From Pseudomonas morbosilactucae (GTDB taxonomy: Bacteria > Pseudomonadota > Gammaproteobacteria > Pseudomonadales > Pseudomonadaceae): DNA of 64,000 nt. The position numbers and the translations under genes are program-made. Positions within the stretch are counted from its first letter, which is position 1. Every line of letters starts with the position of its first letter. Where the stretch lies: NCBI RefSeq assembly GCF_023241715.1, contig NZ_JALQCW010000090.1, positions 55,997 to 119,996 on the forward strand, read 5' to 3'. The notes under the pieces are model-generated. The model was not told where the DNA came from. It saw only the letters and a program-made list of their open reading frames with translations, and made no database searches. Shown piece by piece: positions 8,754-16,659 of the stretch.

Positions 8754-9488
8754 ATGACTCAAACACACGCACAAGCATTCGAAGCCGAGAGCCAGGCGGA
8801 AATCCGCGCTCAGGGCGAGAATGAAAACCTCAAGGGCCTGGCCCGGGACTTCTTCAACGAGTCGGCCAAGCATAAGTACAGCTATCACTTCTCCTGGATG
8901 GGCCGGCCGATCATTCAACTGCCCCAGGACATGATGGCGATGCAAGAGATCATCTGGCAGGTCAAGCCGGACCTGGTGATCGAGTGTGGCATCGCCCATG
9001 GCGGTTCAATCATCTACTACGCCTCGCTGCTGGAGTTGCAGGGCCACGGTGAAGTGCTGGGCATTGATCGCGACATCCGCCCGCACAACCGCGAGGCCAT
9101 CGAAAGCCATCCGATGTTCAAGCGCATCAGCATGATCGAAGGCTCCAGCGTTGACCTGGCGGTGGTCGAGCAGGTTCGCGCATTGGCCGCGGGCAAGAAG
9201 GTGATTCTGGTGCTCGACTCCAACCACACTCACGAGCATGTACTCGAAGAATTGCGCCTGTACGCGCCGTTGGTGTCGGTGGACAGCTACTGCGTGGTGA
9301 TGGACACCGTGGTCGAGGACATGCCGGCGGACTTCTTCCCTGATCGTCCGTGGGGCCCGGGTGACAACCCCAAGACCGCGGTCTGGGCCTACCTGGAAGA
9401 AAATCGCGATTTTGAAATCGACCAGCAGATGCAGAACAAGCTGCTGATCACTGTGGCGCCAGACGGTTATCTGCGCCGGGTTCGCTAA
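8754..9488 (+). CDS. Cephalosporin hydroxylase family (CmcI-like) protein
   Basis: Product of 244 aa. The family signature is clear: SYHFSWMGRPIIQLPQDMMA, then DLVIECGIAHGGS with a SAM-type binding loop, GIDRDIRP, and LVLDSNHTHEHV with the acidic/His site. Despite the family name, CmcI relatives are SAM-dependent O-methyltransferases, and they are common in glycan clusters. Here it probably methylates a hydroxyl of the flagellar glycan. The ATG at 8754 follows a GAGACCGGAC stretch. An in-frame upstream start would run into the preceding gene. It closes the cassette before the second giant glycosyltransferase. Confidence 0.85.
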   Translation: MTQTHAQAFEAESQAEIRAQGENENLKGLARDFFNESAKHKYSYHFSWMGRPIIQLPQDMMAMQEIIWQVKPDLVIECGIAHGGSIIYYASLLELQGHGEVLGIDRDIRPHNREAIESHPMFKRISMIEGSSVDLAVVEQVRALAAGKKVILVLDSNHTHEHVLEELRLYAPLVSVDSYCVVMDTVVEDMPADFFPDRPWGPGDNPKTAVWAYLEENRDFEIDQQMQNKLLITVAPDGYLRRVR

Positions 9489-9539
9489 TTACCATCGCTT
9501 TCAGAATGCCGGCGGTCAGCCGGTTGTGGGGACAGGAAT

Positions 9540-12467
9540 ATGCAGGTTCAGAACATGGTTCAAGACGTCGCACCACTTAGTGAGCGCTTTACTCTGGTCG
9601 TGATTACCCACAACCGTAAAGCCTATTTGCGCCGCACCATGGAGTACTACAAGGGGTTTGCGGGCAAGGTCCTGGTGCTGGATTCGTCTCCGGAAGGTGA
9701 TGAGCGCCTGGCGGCGGATTATCCCGCAGCGGATTACCGTCACTTGCCGCAGTTCGCTTACTCGGGTCTGCAAGACAAGCTGAATTACGGGGTGGCCCAG
9801 GTGACCACGCCGTACATGGCGTTTGCCGCCGATGACGACTTTCTGTTGTTCGACGCTCTGAACGAGTCTGTGGACTTCCTCCAGGCCAACCCCGACTACG
9901 GCCTGTGCCATGGCTACGGGATCATGTACTCGGCGCACGCTAACGAAGTCCAGTATTTCCGCCGTGACCGCCGAGTTTGTGAAGACTACTGCTCGGAGCA
10001 GGCCGGTGAACGGGTCATGGAGTTCATGAGCCAGTTTCTGCCGCCGTTCTATGGGGTGACCCGCACCGAACTGCTGCAGCAGTGGTTCAGCCAGTTACCT
10101 GCAGGGGTCAGCTTCGAGTGGCAGGAAATTGGCCATGCAATCTACCTGCTGGCCTGCGCCAAGGCGCGGATCCTGCCGATTCCTTATGCCGTGCGCGAAG
10201 TCAACTCAGGCGGCTCCCAACACAACACTAATGTGCTCACGGTATTGCTTTACAACGATGCCAAGAGTGTTGCCCAGCGTGAACAATTCGCCGAGCTTCT
10301 GGCGTCGCTGCCCACCGGGCTCGAGGGTTCCGTGGCAGAGCGCAAGCAATTGCTGCTCGACAGTTTCCAGGCCATGGGCGATTGCCTGCAAAGCGGGCGC
10401 TCCCTTGAGGGGGTGCGGATCTTCCGCTCCAAGTGGCTGGAGTCGACCATGGCGCCAGTGCGCAGCTTCGGCGAGCGTCAATTTGTCGAGATGCCGTTCT
10501 ATAACCAGAAAGTGTTCGATCTGTTGACCCAGTTCGAATTCCTGATCCACAGCATGCCGACCAGCCGGCCGCAGCTTAAGCAGTTGGAAGGCATATTGCT
10601 CAAGCAGGAAGAACTGCTGCGGGTCCAGCCCAACGACACCGAGGCGACGATCCGCAACCGTCTTTGGGTCGCTTTGGATAGCAGCGTCTTCAACCTACGG
10701 GTGGTCAAGCGCCTGCTGCAGTCCCTGGCGGGCAGTGATGAGCCGCAATTGGTGGCGCAACTGCAGGCCTGGGTCGAGCGCCTGGAGGCCGTGCCGACCA
10801 CGCACAGCCGCACCCTGCTGGACGGTATGCCGTCGGGGCGCCTGCTGAACTGGCTGGACGCGCGTAAGCCGGACACCCTGCAACTCAAGGCGATTGCCGC
10901 ACACCTGGCCAAGCACAAGGGGGGGCCGCAGTTCTGCATCCTGTTGCTTGATCTTGAGGGCGACATGGCTAAGTTGCAGGCGACCTTCGACAGCCTGGTG
11001 GCCAGTCATTGCAAGGCCTTCAAGGTGGTGGTGTTGACCGCGGGTGATCTGCCAGCGACCACGCGACCGCAAGACACGGTGCACTTCGTCAAAGTCACTG
11101 CCAGCAACTATGTAGAGCGCCTCAATCAGCTCGCCGGCCAGTCCACTGCGGACTGGTTGCTGCTGATACGCGCAGGGGATCTGTTTACCCAGAGCGGTCT
11201 GTTGCGTGCCAGCCTGGAACTGCTCGACGCTTCTGGCTGCCGTGCGGTGGCGATGGACGAGGTCCAGCGCCAGGCCGACGGCACCCTGAGGGATGTGTTC
11301 CGCCCCGGGGTCAACCTCGACCTGCTGCAGAGCGTTCCGGACCTGATGGCTGGACACTGGTTGGTGCGTCGTGAGGTCTGGGCCGATGTCGGTGGCTACT
11401 CGGTCGACTTCGCGCCGGGCCTGGAATTCGACCTGGTGCTGCGCCTGATCGAGCAGGGTGGCCTGGCGGGCCTGGCCCACTTGGCCGAGCCGCTGTTGAT
11501 CAGCGAGGTCCAGGAGCCTCTCGAGGCCGGCCTGGTCAAGCGTATGCTCACCCGTCACTTGGGGATCCGTGGTTACCGTGCGCAGATTGGCACTGAGCAG
11601 CCGGGTGTCTACCAGGTCGATTATCGCCATGCTGAGCGGCCGCTGGTTTCCATCCTGTTGCAGGCCGAGGATAACTTCGCCGAGCTGCAAGCCTGCCTGG
11701 TCAGCGTGCTGCAGCGTACCCGCTACTCGCGTTATGAAGTGTTGATTGGCGATAACCACAATCAGAGCGAGGACCTGACGACCTGGCTGGGCAGCCTGGA
11801 GCAGCAGGGCAACCGCGTACGAGTGTTGCGGACTGAGCAGCGCCTGAGCCCGGCTGAGCTGTCCAATGCCCTGAGCCAGGAAGCACGGGGAGAGTACTTG
11901 GTACTGCTGTCGGCGGACGCTCAAGTGGGCAACGCCAACTGGATCGACAGCCTGGTCAATCAGGCTCAGCGTCCGGAAGTGGGGATTGTCGGCGCGCGTC
12001 TGGTGGATGAGCAGGGCGTTACCACTCAGGCCGGCCTGATCCTGGGGCTCAATGGTGGCGTGGGGGCGGCATTTGTCGGCGCGCCGAAGAGCGAAGCCGG
12101 TTATCTGAATCGTCTGTGGGCCGAGCAGAACTACAGTGCTGTATCGGGCGCCTGCCTGATGGTCCGCAAAGAGTTGTACCAAGCCCTGGGTGGCTTGGAT
12201 CAAGAGCATTTCGCCGAGGCGTTCGCCGATGTCGACCTGTGCCTGAAGGCCGCCGATGCCGGCTACCTGACGGTGTGGACGCCGCGGGCGCAAATGGTTC
12301 ATTCGGGCATCCTGCCGGACCACCCACAGGCCGCTGCGGCCCTGGTGGACAAGTGGTCGGCGCGTTTTGCCCAGGATGTGGCCTATAACCAGAACCTGGC
12401 CTTGACGGGCAAGGCTTTCACCCTCAGTGCCGCCTCCGGTGTGGACTGGGCGCAGTTGCTGGCTTAA
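9540..12467 (+). CDS. Large multi-module GT2 glycosyltransferase (TIGR00180-like N-terminus), Fgt2-like
   Basis: Product of 975 aa. Residues 15-240 form a GT2 domain (FTLVVITHNRKAYLRRTM; FAADDDFLLF supplies the DXD). A spacer of about 200 residues follows, then GT2-like modules at about 460-690 and 699-960. The last two are clearly related to the second and third modules of the protein at 544-4116, for example the matching YSRYEVL, QRPEVGIVGARL and SGACLMVRKELY segments. The third has LLSADAQ where a DXD is expected. Size and place before fliC recall Fgt2 of P. syringae. It probably extends the flagellin glycan; the donor is unknown. Confidence 0.8.
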   Translation: MQVQNMVQDVAPLSERFTLVVITHNRKAYLRRTMEYYKGFAGKVLVLDSSPEGDERLAADYPAADYRHLPQFAYSGLQDKLNYGVAQVTTPYMAFAADDDFLLFDALNESVDFLQANPDYGLCHGYGIMYSAHANEVQYFRRDRRVCEDYCSEQAGERVMEFMSQFLPPFYGVTRTELLQQWFSQLPAGVSFEWQEIGHAIYLLACAKARILPIPYAVREVNSGGSQHNTNVLTVLLYNDAKSVAQREQFAELLASLPTGLEGSVAERKQLLLDSFQAMGDCLQSGRSLEGVRIFRSKWLESTMAPVRSFGERQFVEMPFYNQKVFDLLTQFEFLIHSMPTSRPQLKQLEGILLKQEELLRVQPNDTEATIRNRLWVALDSSVFNLRVVKRLLQSLAGSDEPQLVAQLQAWVERLEAVPTTHSRTLLDGMPSGRLLNWLDARKPDTLQLKAIAAHLAKHKGGPQFCILLLDLEGDMAKLQATFDSLVASHCKAFKVVVLTAGDLPATTRPQDTVHFVKVTASNYVERLNQLAGQSTADWLLLIRAGDLFTQSGLLRASLELLDASGCRAVAMDEVQRQADGTLRDVFRPGVNLDLLQSVPDLMAGHWLVRREVWADVGGYSVDFAPGLEFDLVLRLIEQGGLAGLAHLAEPLLISEVQEPLEAGLVKRMLTRHLGIRGYRAQIGTEQPGVYQVDYRHAERPLVSILLQAEDNFAELQACLVSVLQRTRYSRYEVLIGDNHNQSEDLTTWLGSLEQQGNRVRVLRTEQRLSPAELSNALSQEARGEYLVLLSADAQVGNANWIDSLVNQAQRPEVGIVGARLVDEQGVTTQAGLILGLNGGVGAAFVGAPKSEAGYLNRLWAEQNYSAVSGACLMVRKELYQALGGLDQEHFAEAFADVDLCLKAADAGYLTVWTPRAQMVHSGILPDHPQAAAALVDKWSARFAQDVAYNQNLALTGKAFTLSAASGVDWAQLLA

Positions 12468-12495
12468 GCCTCGCTGGCAGGTAAAAGGATCCGAT

Positions 12496-13497
12496 ATGTT
12501 CAACGGCAAATCTATTTTCATCTCTGGCGGCACCGGCTCATTCGGGCGCAACTTCATCCGCCATTTGCTTGAGCGCTATCAGCCTAAACGGGTGGTAGTG
12601 TTCTCTCGGGATGAACTCAAGCAGTATGAGATGCAGCAAACCTTCAATGCGCCGTGCATGCGTTATTTTCTGGGTGATGTGCGTGATGCAGAGCGACTGC
12701 GTCAGGCCATGCGCGGCATCGATTTCGTGGTCCATGCCGCGGCTTTGAAGCAGGTACCGGCGGCCGAGTACAACCCTACGGAATGCATTCGCACCAATGT
12801 CAACGGTGCGGAAAACATCATTGCTGCAGCCATTGATAATGGCGTGCAGAAAGTGGTGGCACTGTCCACTGACAAGGCGGCGAGCCCGATCAATCTGTAC
12901 GGCGCGACCAAGTTGTTATCGGACAAGCTATTTGTGGCAGCCAACAACATCGCCGGAGACCAGCAGACCCGGTTTGCTGTGGTGCGCTACGGCAATGTGG
13001 CCGGTTCCCGTGGGTCAGTGGTGCCGTTTTTCAGCAAGTTGATCGCCGAGGGGGCCCAGAGCCTGCCGATTACCGACGAGCGTATGACGCGCTTCTGGAT
13101 CACCCTGGACCATGGGGTGCAATTTGTACTCGACAGTTTTGCCCGTATGCAGGGGGGCGAGATTTTCGTGCCGAAGATTCCGTCGATCCGTATTGTCGAC
13201 CTGGCCCTGGGCATGGCCGGGCATTTGCCGCACACGCATGTGGGCATTCGTCCGGGGGAGAAACTCCACGAGTTGATGGTGCCTTTGGATGACGCGCGTA
13301 TGACCCTAGAGTTTGCTGACCACTACACCATCCAGCCGTCGATCCGCTTTACCCAGACCGGTATCGACTTCGCCTTGGATGGGGTCGGGGAGCGCGGGCG
13401 GCCGGTGGATGAGGCGTTTGAGTACCGCTCCGATACCAATCCTGAGTTTCTCGATGTCGGCCAGATAGCTGAGCTGCACGCTGAGCTGTCAGCATGA
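12496..13497 (+). CDS. pseB: UDP-N-acetylglucosamine 4,6-dehydratase (inverting)
   Basis: Product of 333 aa, the usual PseB length. It converts UDP-GlcNAc to UDP-2-acetamido-2,6-dideoxy-beta-L-arabino-hexos-4-ulose, the first step towards pseudaminic acid. Motifs: FISGGTGSFGRNF at the N-terminus, STDKAASPINLYGATK with the catalytic residues, and IRPGEKLHELM near the C-terminus. ATG 12496 follows AAAAGGATCCGAT, a reasonable ribosome site. It ends in an ATGA overlap with pseC. With pseC and pseF it forms the start of a nonulosonic acid pathway for the Maf-modified flagellin. Confidence 0.96.
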   Translation: MFNGKSIFISGGTGSFGRNFIRHLLERYQPKRVVVFSRDELKQYEMQQTFNAPCMRYFLGDVRDAERLRQAMRGIDFVVHAAALKQVPAAEYNPTECIRTNVNGAENIIAAAIDNGVQKVVALSTDKAASPINLYGATKLLSDKLFVAANNIAGDQQTRFAVVRYGNVAGSRGSVVPFFSKLIAEGAQSLPITDERMTRFWITLDHGVQFVLDSFARMQGGEIFVPKIPSIRIVDLALGMAGHLPHTHVGIRPGEKLHELMVPLDDARMTLEFADHYTIQPSIRFTQTGIDFALDGVGERGRPVDEAFEYRSDTNPEFLDVGQIAELHAELSA

Positions 13498-14666
13498 TTC
13501 CGTATGGCCGGCAGAGCCTTGACCAGGCCGATATCGATGCGGTGGTGGCGGTGCTGCAGTCTGACTGGCTGACGCAAGGGCCGACCATTGAGCGTTTCGA
13601 ACAGGCCATGGCCGCGCACTGCGAAGCCGGCCACGGCGTGGCGGTATGCAATGCCACGGCGGCGCTGCACATCGCTTGTCTGGCGGCCGGGCTGGGGCCA
13701 GGTGACTGGCTATGGACCACCCCCAATACCTTCCTGGCATCAGCCAACTGCGGGCGCTACTGCGGCGCCTCCGTGGATTTTGTCGACATTGATCCGCAGA
13801 CTTGGAACCTCGACGCCGGGGCACTGGCTGTCAAATTGCAGGCCGCTGAAGTATCCGGTCGTCTGCCCAAGGTTGTGGTGGCAGTGGCGTTCTCCGGGCA
13901 GAGCTGTGATTTACGGGCCCTCGGCGAGTTGTCCCGACGCTACGGTTTTACCTTGATCGAAGACGCCTCTCATGCAGTGGGCGCTTGTTATGCGGGGCGC
14001 CCAGTTGGGTGTGGTGAGTTTGCCGTAATGACGGTATTCAGCTTTCATCCAGTGAAAATCATCACCACTGCTGAAGGTGGCATGGTCATGACCAACAGCC
14101 CGCAGCTCGCCGAGCGTTTGCGACGGTTGCGCAGCCATGGCATGACGCGCGATCCGGAGCACATGACCGAGGCCTCTCACGGCCCTTGGTACTACCAACA
14201 GATCGAGCTGGGCTTCAATTACCGGATCACTGATATCCAGGCGGCCCTTGGGTTGTCGCAGTTGGATAAGCTCGAGGGCTTTGTGGCGCGACGCCGTCAG
14301 TTGGCTGCGCGCTACACCGAACTGTTGAGTGATCTGCCGCTGTCGTTGCCTGTGGCCCAGGCAGATGCACTATCGGCCTGGCATTTGTATGTGGTGCGCT
14401 TGCGGCTGGATCGGCTTCAGCGTTCTCACCGGGAGATCTTCGAGGCGTTGAGGGAGGCTGGGGTGGGCGTGAACCTGCATTACATTCCCGTGCACTTGCA
14501 GCCGGATTACGCGCAGTTCGGTTTTTCCCGGGGCGACTTCCCTGAGGTGGAACGGTACTACGCCGAAGCGATCAGCCTGCCGCTGTTTCCAGGGCTGACC
14601 GACGAGCAGCAGGATTATGTCGTTGCCCAGTTGCGTCGACTGTTGCAGGAGCCTCAGACGCTGTGA
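13494..14666 (+). CDS. pseC: UDP-4-amino-4,6-dideoxy-N-acetyl-beta-L-altrosamine transaminase
   Basis: Product of 390 aa, a DegT/DnrJ/EryC1 family PLP aminotransferase. It aminates the PseB product at C4. Visible features: PYGRQSLDQADIDAVVAVL at the N-terminus, EDASHAVGACY, and the PLP-lysine loop FHPVKIITTAEGGM. A GFNYRITDIQAALGLSQL segment is typical of the family. The start overlaps the end of pseB (ATGA) and the end overlaps pseF (GTGA), so the three are one translational unit. Confidence 0.96.
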   Translation: MIPYGRQSLDQADIDAVVAVLQSDWLTQGPTIERFEQAMAAHCEAGHGVAVCNATAALHIACLAAGLGPGDWLWTTPNTFLASANCGRYCGASVDFVDIDPQTWNLDAGALAVKLQAAEVSGRLPKVVVAVAFSGQSCDLRALGELSRRYGFTLIEDASHAVGACYAGRPVGCGEFAVMTVFSFHPVKIITTAEGGMVMTNSPQLAERLRRLRSHGMTRDPEHMTEASHGPWYYQQIELGFNYRITDIQAALGLSQLDKLEGFVARRRQLAARYTELLSDLPLSLPVAQADALSAWHLYVVRLRLDRLQRSHREIFEALREAGVGVNLHYIPVHLQPDYAQFGFSRGDFPEVERYYAEAISLPLFPGLTDEQQDYVVAQLRRLLQEPQTL

Positions 14667-15370
14667 CGGCCATTGCAATCATTCCCGCTCGTGGCGGCAG
14701 CAAGCGTATTCCGCGCAAGAACCTCAAGTTGTTCGACGGCACGCCCATGGTGGTGCGTTCTATTCGTACAGCATTGGATTCGGGGCTGTTCGATGAGGTG
14801 CTGGTCAGTACCGATGACCCGGAGATTGCCGAGTGGGCTCGGGCTAGCGGAGCCAGTGTGCCGTTTGTGCGGCCAGCCGCATTGGCTGATGACTTCACGG
14901 GTACCACTGCTGTGATCCAGCATGCACTGGAGGCGGTTGGCGATCAGGGGCGTTCGTTCGATTACAGCTGTTGCATCTACGCCACGGCGCCGTTGCTGCA
15001 GGCGCGCTATCTGCGCCAAGGCTTGGAAGCGCTGCTGCAGCACCCGGACAAGTCCTTTGCCTTTTCCGTCTGCGGCTTCGGGTTTCCGGTGCAACGGGCT
15101 TTGTGCCTGGACGGGGAGGGCGCCTTGACGCCGCTGTACCCCGAGTTTCGCGACACCCGCTCCCAGGATTTGCCCGAGGCCTATCAGGATGCCGGGCAGT
15201 TTTATTGGGGGCGTACCCAGGCATGGCTGGCCGGAGAGGTCATGTTTTCCTCGCAGAGCCTGCCGGTGATCCTGCCCCGGCACCTGGTGCAGGACATCGA
15301 TACCGAAGAGGACTGGCTGCGTGCCGAGTACCTCTATGCGGCACTGAAGGCTGGCGGCGAGGTGCAATGA
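14663..15370 (+). CDS. pseF: Pseudaminic acid cytidylyltransferase
   Basis: Product of 235 aa in the NeuA/KdsB-like CMP-sugar synthetase family. It activates pseudaminic acid as CMP-Pse. The N-terminal signature IPARGGSKRIPRKNLKLFDG is intact, with STDDPEIAEWA and QDAGQFYWGR further on. The GTG start lies in a GTGA overlap with pseC. PseG (UDP-sugar hydrolase), PseH (N-acetyltransferase) and PseI (synthase) would normally act between PseC and PseF, but no such genes occur in this window. They may be elsewhere in the genome, or the route may be broken. Confidence 0.94.
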   Translation: MTAIAIIPARGGSKRIPRKNLKLFDGTPMVVRSIRTALDSGLFDEVLVSTDDPEIAEWARASGASVPFVRPAALADDFTGTTAVIQHALEAVGDQGRSFDYSCCIYATAPLLQARYLRQGLEALLQHPDKSFAFSVCGFGFPVQRALCLDGEGALTPLYPEFRDTRSQDLPEAYQDAGQFYWGRTQAWLAGEVMFSSQSLPVILPRHLVQDIDTEEDWLRAEYLYAALKAGGEVQ

Positions 15371-15552
15371 TTCCAGGTTCGATCGATGGTCGGGGCCCGG
15401 AATTAGGCATCTGTCGAACGGGCCTTTGTCGGTGGATTCGGCAAAATAGCGTGACCTGCGAGTCATAACGCGCATCTTCACTGTATTGTATTGGCCGGGG
15501 AGATGGCGCCAGGCCGGTGTTTGGTCCTGTGATAGCCCTTTGTTCTTCCGGT

Positions 15553-15617
15553 GCCCTCTTGGCGAGGGCAACAAAAACCTGTTTATCGGCAGCCCTCGAT
15601 CGTTTATCGATGGAGGG
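15553..15617 (+). promoter_or_regulatory. Two competing hairpins in the leader of the KAS III gene
   Basis: GCCCTC (15553-15558) pairs with GAGGGC (15564-15569), loop TTGGC. Downstream, CCCTCGATCG (15593-15602) pairs with CGATGGAGGG (15608-15617) with one mismatch, loop TTTAT. GAGGGC at 15564 could also pair with GCCCTC at 15592-15597, so the two arrangements compete. This resembles an attenuator or a regulatory leader, but no known riboswitch class was recognised. The rest of the 277-base gap between pseF and the KAS III gene shows no gene except the 33-codon stub at 15367-15468. Confidence 0.35.
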
Positions 15618-15647
15618 TATTGGGCTGTTTATTATTGGGAAGCCGTA

Positions 15648-16574
15648 ATGATTGGCATAAAGAGCATTGCGAGCTACGTGCCTGTAGCCGGCGTGGACAA
15701 TTACGCACAAGGTGCAAAATTCGCCAAGGATGAAGAGTTCATCCTGGGCAAGATCGGTTCCGCTTTCCTGCCGCGCAAAGATGATGGCCAGGAAACCTCG
15801 GACCTGTGTGTCGAAGCGGTCAATGCGTTGTTCGCCAGCAATCCTGAACTCAAGCGCGAAGCCATCGACGTATTGATCGTCGTGACCCAGAACGGTGACG
15901 AAGAAGGTTTGCCGCACACCGCCGCTATCGTCCAGGACAAATTGGGCCTGCCGACCACGGTCGCGGCGTTTGATATTTCCCTGGGTTGCTCCGGTTATGT
16001 CTACGGCATTTACGCGATCAAGGGCTTTATGGAAGCGGCAGGCCTGAAGAACGGCTTGCTGGTCACCGCTGACCCGTATTCGAAGATTGTCGACCCCGAA
16101 GACCGCAATACCACCATGCTCTTCGGTGATGCAGCGACCGCCACCTGGATGGGTGAAGACGCCGCCTGGCAGTTGGGCAAGGCCAAATTCGGTACTGACG
16201 GTTCCGGCGCTCCCCATTTGAAAGTCAGCGACGGCGTGTTCTTTATGAACGGTCGTCAGGTGTTCAATTTTGCCTTGCTGAAAGTACCGGCGCATTTGCA
16301 CGAGCTGCTGAATGAGTCCGGTTTGAGTGCCGACGATATCGATGCGTTTTGCATTCACCAAGGCAGCGCGGCGATTGTCGACGCCGTGGCGCGGCGCTTC
16401 GAGGGCGACCCGGAGAAATTCATCAAGGACATGGTCGAGACCGGTAATACCGTGTCGTCGAGCATTCCTTTGCTGCTGGAGAAGCATGTCCTGGACTCGG
16501 ACTGGAAACGTGTGGCCCTGAGTGGGTTCGGCGTAGGCCTGTCATGGGGTTCGGCGATCCTTCATCGTCCATGA
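15648..16574 (+). CDS. Ketoacyl-ACP synthase III family protein (FabH-like) of the flagellin glycosylation island
   Basis: Product of 308 aa with a complete KAS III triad: Cys114 in SLGCSGYVYG, His237 in CIHQGSAA and Asn267 in ETGNTVSSSIPLLL. The enzyme type condenses acyl-CoA with malonyl-ACP or transfers acyl groups. In P. syringae a KAS III-like gene (orf3) follows fgt1 and fgt2 in the flagellin glycosylation island, and the flagellin sugar there carries a short 3-hydroxyacyl chain. A similar role in sugar acylation is inferred here. ATG 15648 has GGGAAG upstream. It is not expected to be the housekeeping FabH. Confidence 0.88.
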   Translation: MIGIKSIASYVPVAGVDNYAQGAKFAKDEEFILGKIGSAFLPRKDDGQETSDLCVEAVNALFASNPELKREAIDVLIVVTQNGDEEGLPHTAAIVQDKLGLPTTVAAFDISLGCSGYVYGIYAIKGFMEAAGLKNGLLVTADPYSKIVDPEDRNTTMLFGDAATATWMGEDAAWQLGKAKFGTDGSGAPHLKVSDGVFFMNGRQVFNFALLKVPAHLHELLNESGLSADDIDAFCIHQGSAAIVDAVARRFEGDPEKFIKDMVETGNTVSSSIPLLLEKHVLDSDWKRVALSGFGVGLSWGSAILHRP

Positions 16575-16659
16575 GTTGACAGTTCTTCAGGCTTCACACA
16601 TAGCGCTCAGGGTGTAACCTTGAGCGCTATTTTTTTGCACGAATGATGAGCGAGGCGGC

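Noticed and set aside
10695..12557. 620-codon minus-strand frame opposite the second giant glycosyltransferase
   Set aside because: Shadow frame of a clear coding sequence, composition unlike a folded protein.
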